This document shows positions 6,652 through 8,966 of a DNA stretch of 8,966 bases, one piece after another. This stretch comes from JBGTCY01 sp041748615. GTDB taxonomy: Bacteria > Bacteroidota > Bacteroidia > Chitinophagales > CAIOSU01. Made by a program: the position numbers and the translations under genes. The notes under the pieces are model-generated. The model worked only from the letters and a program-made list of their open reading frames with translations, was not told the DNA's origin and searched no databases. Each line of letters opens with the position of its first letter. Within the stretch, counting starts at the first letter, position 1. The stretch is taken from assembly GCA_041748615.1 (NCBI GenBank), contig JBGTCY010000030.1, positions 1-8,966 of the forward strand, given 5' to 3'.

Positions 6652-7428
6652 TTAAAGCACCCTTTTCATCATTTTCAGTTGATGGGAATATTTTTTGGTT
6701 TCTGAATTCAGAATGCCGTAGCTGTCAATCCGGTCTATCCTCACTTTGCCGGAAGCGTGAATGATTTGTTTTTCTTTGAGAATCATTCCGACATGTGAAA
6801 TTTTTCCTTCCTTATTTTGAAAAAAAGCAAGGTCGCCTTCTTTGGCAAGGTCAATAAAATCTATGTGGCTGCCCTGTTGCGCCTGTTGCCACGCATCGCG
6901 CTTCAGACTGACACCCAATAATTTGAAAACCACTTGTGTGAATCCGGAACAATCAATACCAAACGGACTTCTTCCGCCCCACAGGTAGGGCGCGTTTAAA
7001 AAGCGGGCGGCACACTTTTCAATGATTTTTTCATAGTCATAATTGTTGCCGGGGATGATGGCTTGCCCATTGTAAACATATTTTTCGTCATTCAACGTAA
7101 AATTCATGCCGTCAAAATCGGGCAAAGTGCTGCCAATGACTAAGGGCACTTGTCGTTTTAAGCCGGATGCGACATTCACCACATCCAGCGCCACAGGCTG
7201 ATGATTGCCGGATAATTTTTTGTATTCTTTTAACCCGATTTGCGTATGCTGGCTGCGGTCGAGCCAGCCTTCATAGTCATCATAAGCGGTTTTCACCTGT
7301 AGCCATTCTTTCTTTTTAGAAAGTGTCTGATAGGTTTCGCCAAACAATATTTGTGAGACAATTTCGCTTTTATGAGAAGGTTCTGAGCGCAACGGAATCA
7401 CGCTCAATTCACTGACTCCAAATTCCAT
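6652..7428 (-). CDS. NlpC/P60 (C40) cysteine peptidase with N-terminal SH3-like domain
   Basis: A 258-residue protein. The N-terminal part (about 1-60) is SH3b-like, with LSVIPLRSEPS, LFGETYQTL and YEGWLD, the bacterial SH3 pattern; a second, divergent SH3-like stretch may occupy 75-125. The C-terminal NlpC/P60 domain contains APYLWGGRSPFGIDCSGF with nucleophile C160, GDLAFF then ISHVGMIL with H212, and IIHASG with H224 as the third polar residue. Such enzymes cut the gamma-D-glutamyl-diamino acid bond of peptidoglycan stem peptides. The start at MEFGVSELSV fits family members and has no signal peptide, so a cytoplasmic role in muropeptide recycling, as in YkfC-like enzymes, is more likely than cell-wall cleavage (inference). 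It is the first gene of the three-gene minus-strand operon and lies divergent to the secreted protein gene. No exact -7 box was found upstream of it. Confidence 0.9.
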   Translation of the reverse strand: MEFGVSELSVIPLRSEPSHKSEIVSQILFGETYQTLSKKKEWLQVKTAYDDYEGWLDRSQHTQIGLKEYKKLSGNHQPVALDVVNVASGLKRQVPLVIGSTLPDFDGMNFTLNDEKYVYNGQAIIPGNNYDYEKIIEKCAARFLNAPYLWGGRSPFGIDCSGFTQVVFKLLGVSLKRDAWQQAQQGSHIDFIDLAKEGDLAFFQNKEGKISHVGMILKEKQIIHASGKVRIDRIDSYGILNSETKKYSHQLKMMKRVL

Positions 7429-7487
7429 GAAGAGTTTTTAAAATGATAAATGTGTGTAACTGTTCCATTAAGGACGGATAAAAATAA

Positions 7488-7495
7488 TATTTTTG
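7488..7495 (+). promoter_or_regulatory. Putative -7 box (TATTTTTG) of the secreted LTD/CHU_C protein gene
   Basis: An exact TAnnTTTG match whose last two bases form part of the in-frame TGA at 7494-7496. It ends 22 nt before the TTG start at 7518, the same spacing seen between the box at 2036-2043 and the ATG at 2066. This agreement supports both the promoter and the TTG start. No good TTTG -33 element is seen. Confidence 0.48.
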
Positions 7496-7517
7496 ACAGG
7501 TTATTAAACCGAAAGTT

Positions 7518-8966
7518 TTGCAGCACAAGTTATTATCTACATCATTCAGTCTGATTATTTTCATTTTTCTTGCCTTATCCGCTCATGCGCAGGTGGTCAT
7601 TAATGAAGTGATGGTGAATCCGTTGCCGGATGCTACTGACCCGCAATATCAGACATTATCTGATTGCATCAATCCAACTTACGGAGCGGAGTGGGTGGAG
7701 ATTTATAATTTCAGTCAATGTGATACCATTGATTTGGGTTGTTACTTACTCGCCAGCAACACATCCGTGAATAATACATTCTCGTTCTCTTTTCCTCCCG
7801 GGACGCGCTTGAATCCGCTTGATTTTATTACAGTAGGTGGCGCACAGGTCCCAGGTGTTGATTTCGTGATTTCCAATTATTGTTTTTCAGACACGCTTTG
7901 CGGAATTGACCGCTGGTCATTGGAGAATGATTTCGGATGGCTCGCGTTGTATTTGCCGAACGGCAATGTTTCCGATGCAGTTTATTGGACCGCGAATCCC
8001 GGTGATGCCACGCAATTGGTGAATAACCCTGCCTACAGCGGAACGCCTTGTGTGCCTGCTCTCTGTTCACAACCAACCCTGAAATCAGCTTCACAAATGA
8101 CTCCCGGCACTGAAATTTCCTATGCCGGACAAGCGCCCGGAGCCGGTGTTACATTAGCGCGGCAGTCTGACGGGCTGGGTGCATGGCTGACAAACAGCGC
8201 TCCGACTTTAGGAACTTGCAATGGCGTTTGTCGTCCTCCATCAACGCTGGATATTGAAATCATCGCTTTTCAGGATGAGCGTTGCCTGTTGAGAAACGGT
8301 ACGGCACTTTCAGTTGCGACAGGCGGATTGGAACCTTATGAAATTGACTGGAGCACCGGAGGCAGACGCGACAGCGTGAATAATCTTGCAGCCGGAACTT
8401 ACGCTGTTACAGTGACAGATGCATTGGGTTGCGAAGCTTCAGATACCGTAGTGTTGCAGAATATCGGCACACCCATCGTTATTGCGATTGACCCGAATCA
8501 GACGATAGTTTTCAGAGGCGAAAGCGTTCAGTTGGACATTGTAACACCCGCTATTCTTGATTCCATCAGTTGGTCGCCTGTTGCCACTTTAAGTTGCCCG
8601 GATTGCCCGTCACCTTTTGCGAGTCCAAACACGTTGACGATTTACAATGTGACGGTCAGGGATTTAGACGGATGTATCGGGAGCGCCAGCGCTACGGTTC
8701 AGGTTTTGTCCGATGAAATTTCAGTGTTTGTGCCAACTGCTTTTACTCCGAATGGAGATAACCTGAATGACATTCTGTACGTGAGAAGTCCGAAACTGGC
8801 AGGTTTGGAATTCAGAATCTTTGACCGCTGGGGCAATGAAGTATTTTTCACGAGTGACCCTGCCATCGGTTGGGATGGCAGAGATAAAAACGGAAACGAA
8901 GCGGAATCCGGCATTTATGTGTATTTCGGTGTGGTGACTTTTGAAAACGGAAAGGATAAAACCATC
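7518..8966 (+). CDS. Secreted modular surface protein: signal peptide, lamin-tail domain, SprB-like repeat, CHU_C type IX sorting domain (3'-truncated)
   Basis: The frame is open for 483 codons to the right edge. An in-frame TGA at 7494 and the absence of ATG or GTG before the signal peptide leave TTG at 7518 as the start. Residues 1-24 form a signal peptide ending in SAHA before Q25. Residues about 26-150 match a lamin-tail domain (VVINEVMVNP, EWVEIYN, FPPGTRLNPLDFITVGG). About 244-313 is SprB-like (GGLEPYEIDWSTGG, LAAGTYAVTVTDALGC), followed by a second Ig/PKD-like unit with SCPDCPSP and VTVRDLDGC. From about 403 is the CHU_C domain (VPTAFTPNGDNLND, FDRWGNEVF, WDGRDKNGNEAESGIYVY), the type B C-terminal signal for type IX secretion. 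Only about 10-15 residues should be missing. Fourteen cysteines suit an extracellular, disulfide-bonded protein. It is likely exported or displayed at the cell surface; binding partner unknown. The lamin-tail call rests on motif resemblance. Confidence 0.87.
   Translation, partial: MQHKLLSTSFSLIIFIFLALSAHAQVVINEVMVNPLPDATDPQYQTLSDCINPTYGAEWVEIYNFSQCDTIDLGCYLLASNTSVNNTFSFSFPPGTRLNPLDFITVGGAQVPGVDFVISNYCFSDTLCGIDRWSLENDFGWLALYLPNGNVSDAVYWTANPGDATQLVNNPAYSGTPCVPALCSQPTLKSASQMTPGTEISYAGQAPGAGVTLARQSDGLGAWLTNSAPTLGTCNGVCRPPSTLDIEIIAFQDERCLLRNGTALSVATGGLEPYEIDWSTGGRRDSVNNLAAGTYAVTVTDALGCEASDTVVLQNIGTPIVIAIDPNQTIVFRGESVQLDIVTPAILDSISWSPVATLSCPDCPSPFASPNTLTIYNVTVRDLDGCIGSASATVQVLSDEISVFVPTAFTPNGDNLNDILYVRSPKLAGLEFRIFDRWGNEVFFTSDPAIGWDGRDKNGNEAESGIYVYFGVVTFENGKDKTI

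Noticed and set aside
7828..8094. 88-codon open frame on the minus strand
   Set aside because: It lies wholly within the secreted protein gene, is rich in basic residues and resembles no family; a shadow frame.

Overview
The window looks like chromosomal DNA of a Bacteroidota bacterium. The strongest evidence is the gene running off the right edge: it encodes a signal peptide followed by lamin-tail, SprB-like and CHU_C (gliding motility-associated C-terminal) regions, a type IX secretion cargo architecture typical of that phylum. Supporting signs are low-to-moderate GC, start codons preceded by A/T-rich leaders without a Shine-Dalgarno sequence, three exact matches to the Bacteroidota -7 promoter box TAnnTTTG placed just upstream of genes, and a cystathionine beta-synthase of the type common in that phylum. 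A genus cannot be named from this sequence.

Layout. (1) 1-1974: the 3' part of a multi-membrane-span family 39 (ArnT-like) glycosyltransferase on + converges on a soluble, DPM1-like family 2 glycosyltransferase on -. Family 2 enzymes of this kind often make the polyprenyl-phosphate sugar that family 39 enzymes use, so they may be a functional pair, though they are not in one operon. (2) 1975-2065: a short divergent promoter region with a -7 box on each strand and a near-palindrome that could be an operator. (3) 2066-2591: an AT-rich two-gene toxin-antitoxin module (small antitoxin, RelE/ParE-type toxin, 11-nt overlap). (4) 2593-3954: a PLP-dependent cystathionine beta-synthase with a CBS-domain pair, starting 1 nt after the toxin stop. 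The toxin-antitoxin module appears to have landed directly in front of this housekeeping gene. (5) 3955-4012: a convergent spacer with four in-register 7-bp repeat units. (6) 4013-7428 on -: a tight three-gene operon read in the order NlpC/P60 cysteine peptidase, bifunctional NAD(P)HX epimerase/dehydratase, membrane-anchored nitrilase-family amidase, with gaps of 2 and 6 nt. (7) 7429-8966: a divergent promoter and a secreted modular surface protein that begins with a TTG codon and is cut by the window end just before its C-terminus.

Most genes are housekeeping or cell-envelope functions. I see no CRISPR array, transposase, tRNA, rRNA or phage gene, and no clear new system. The points most worth a second look are the toxin-antitoxin insertion that abuts the cystathionine beta-synthase gene, the unusual exported nitrilase with a large insertion and its coupling to NAD(P)HX repair, and the LTD/SprB/CHU_C secreted protein.
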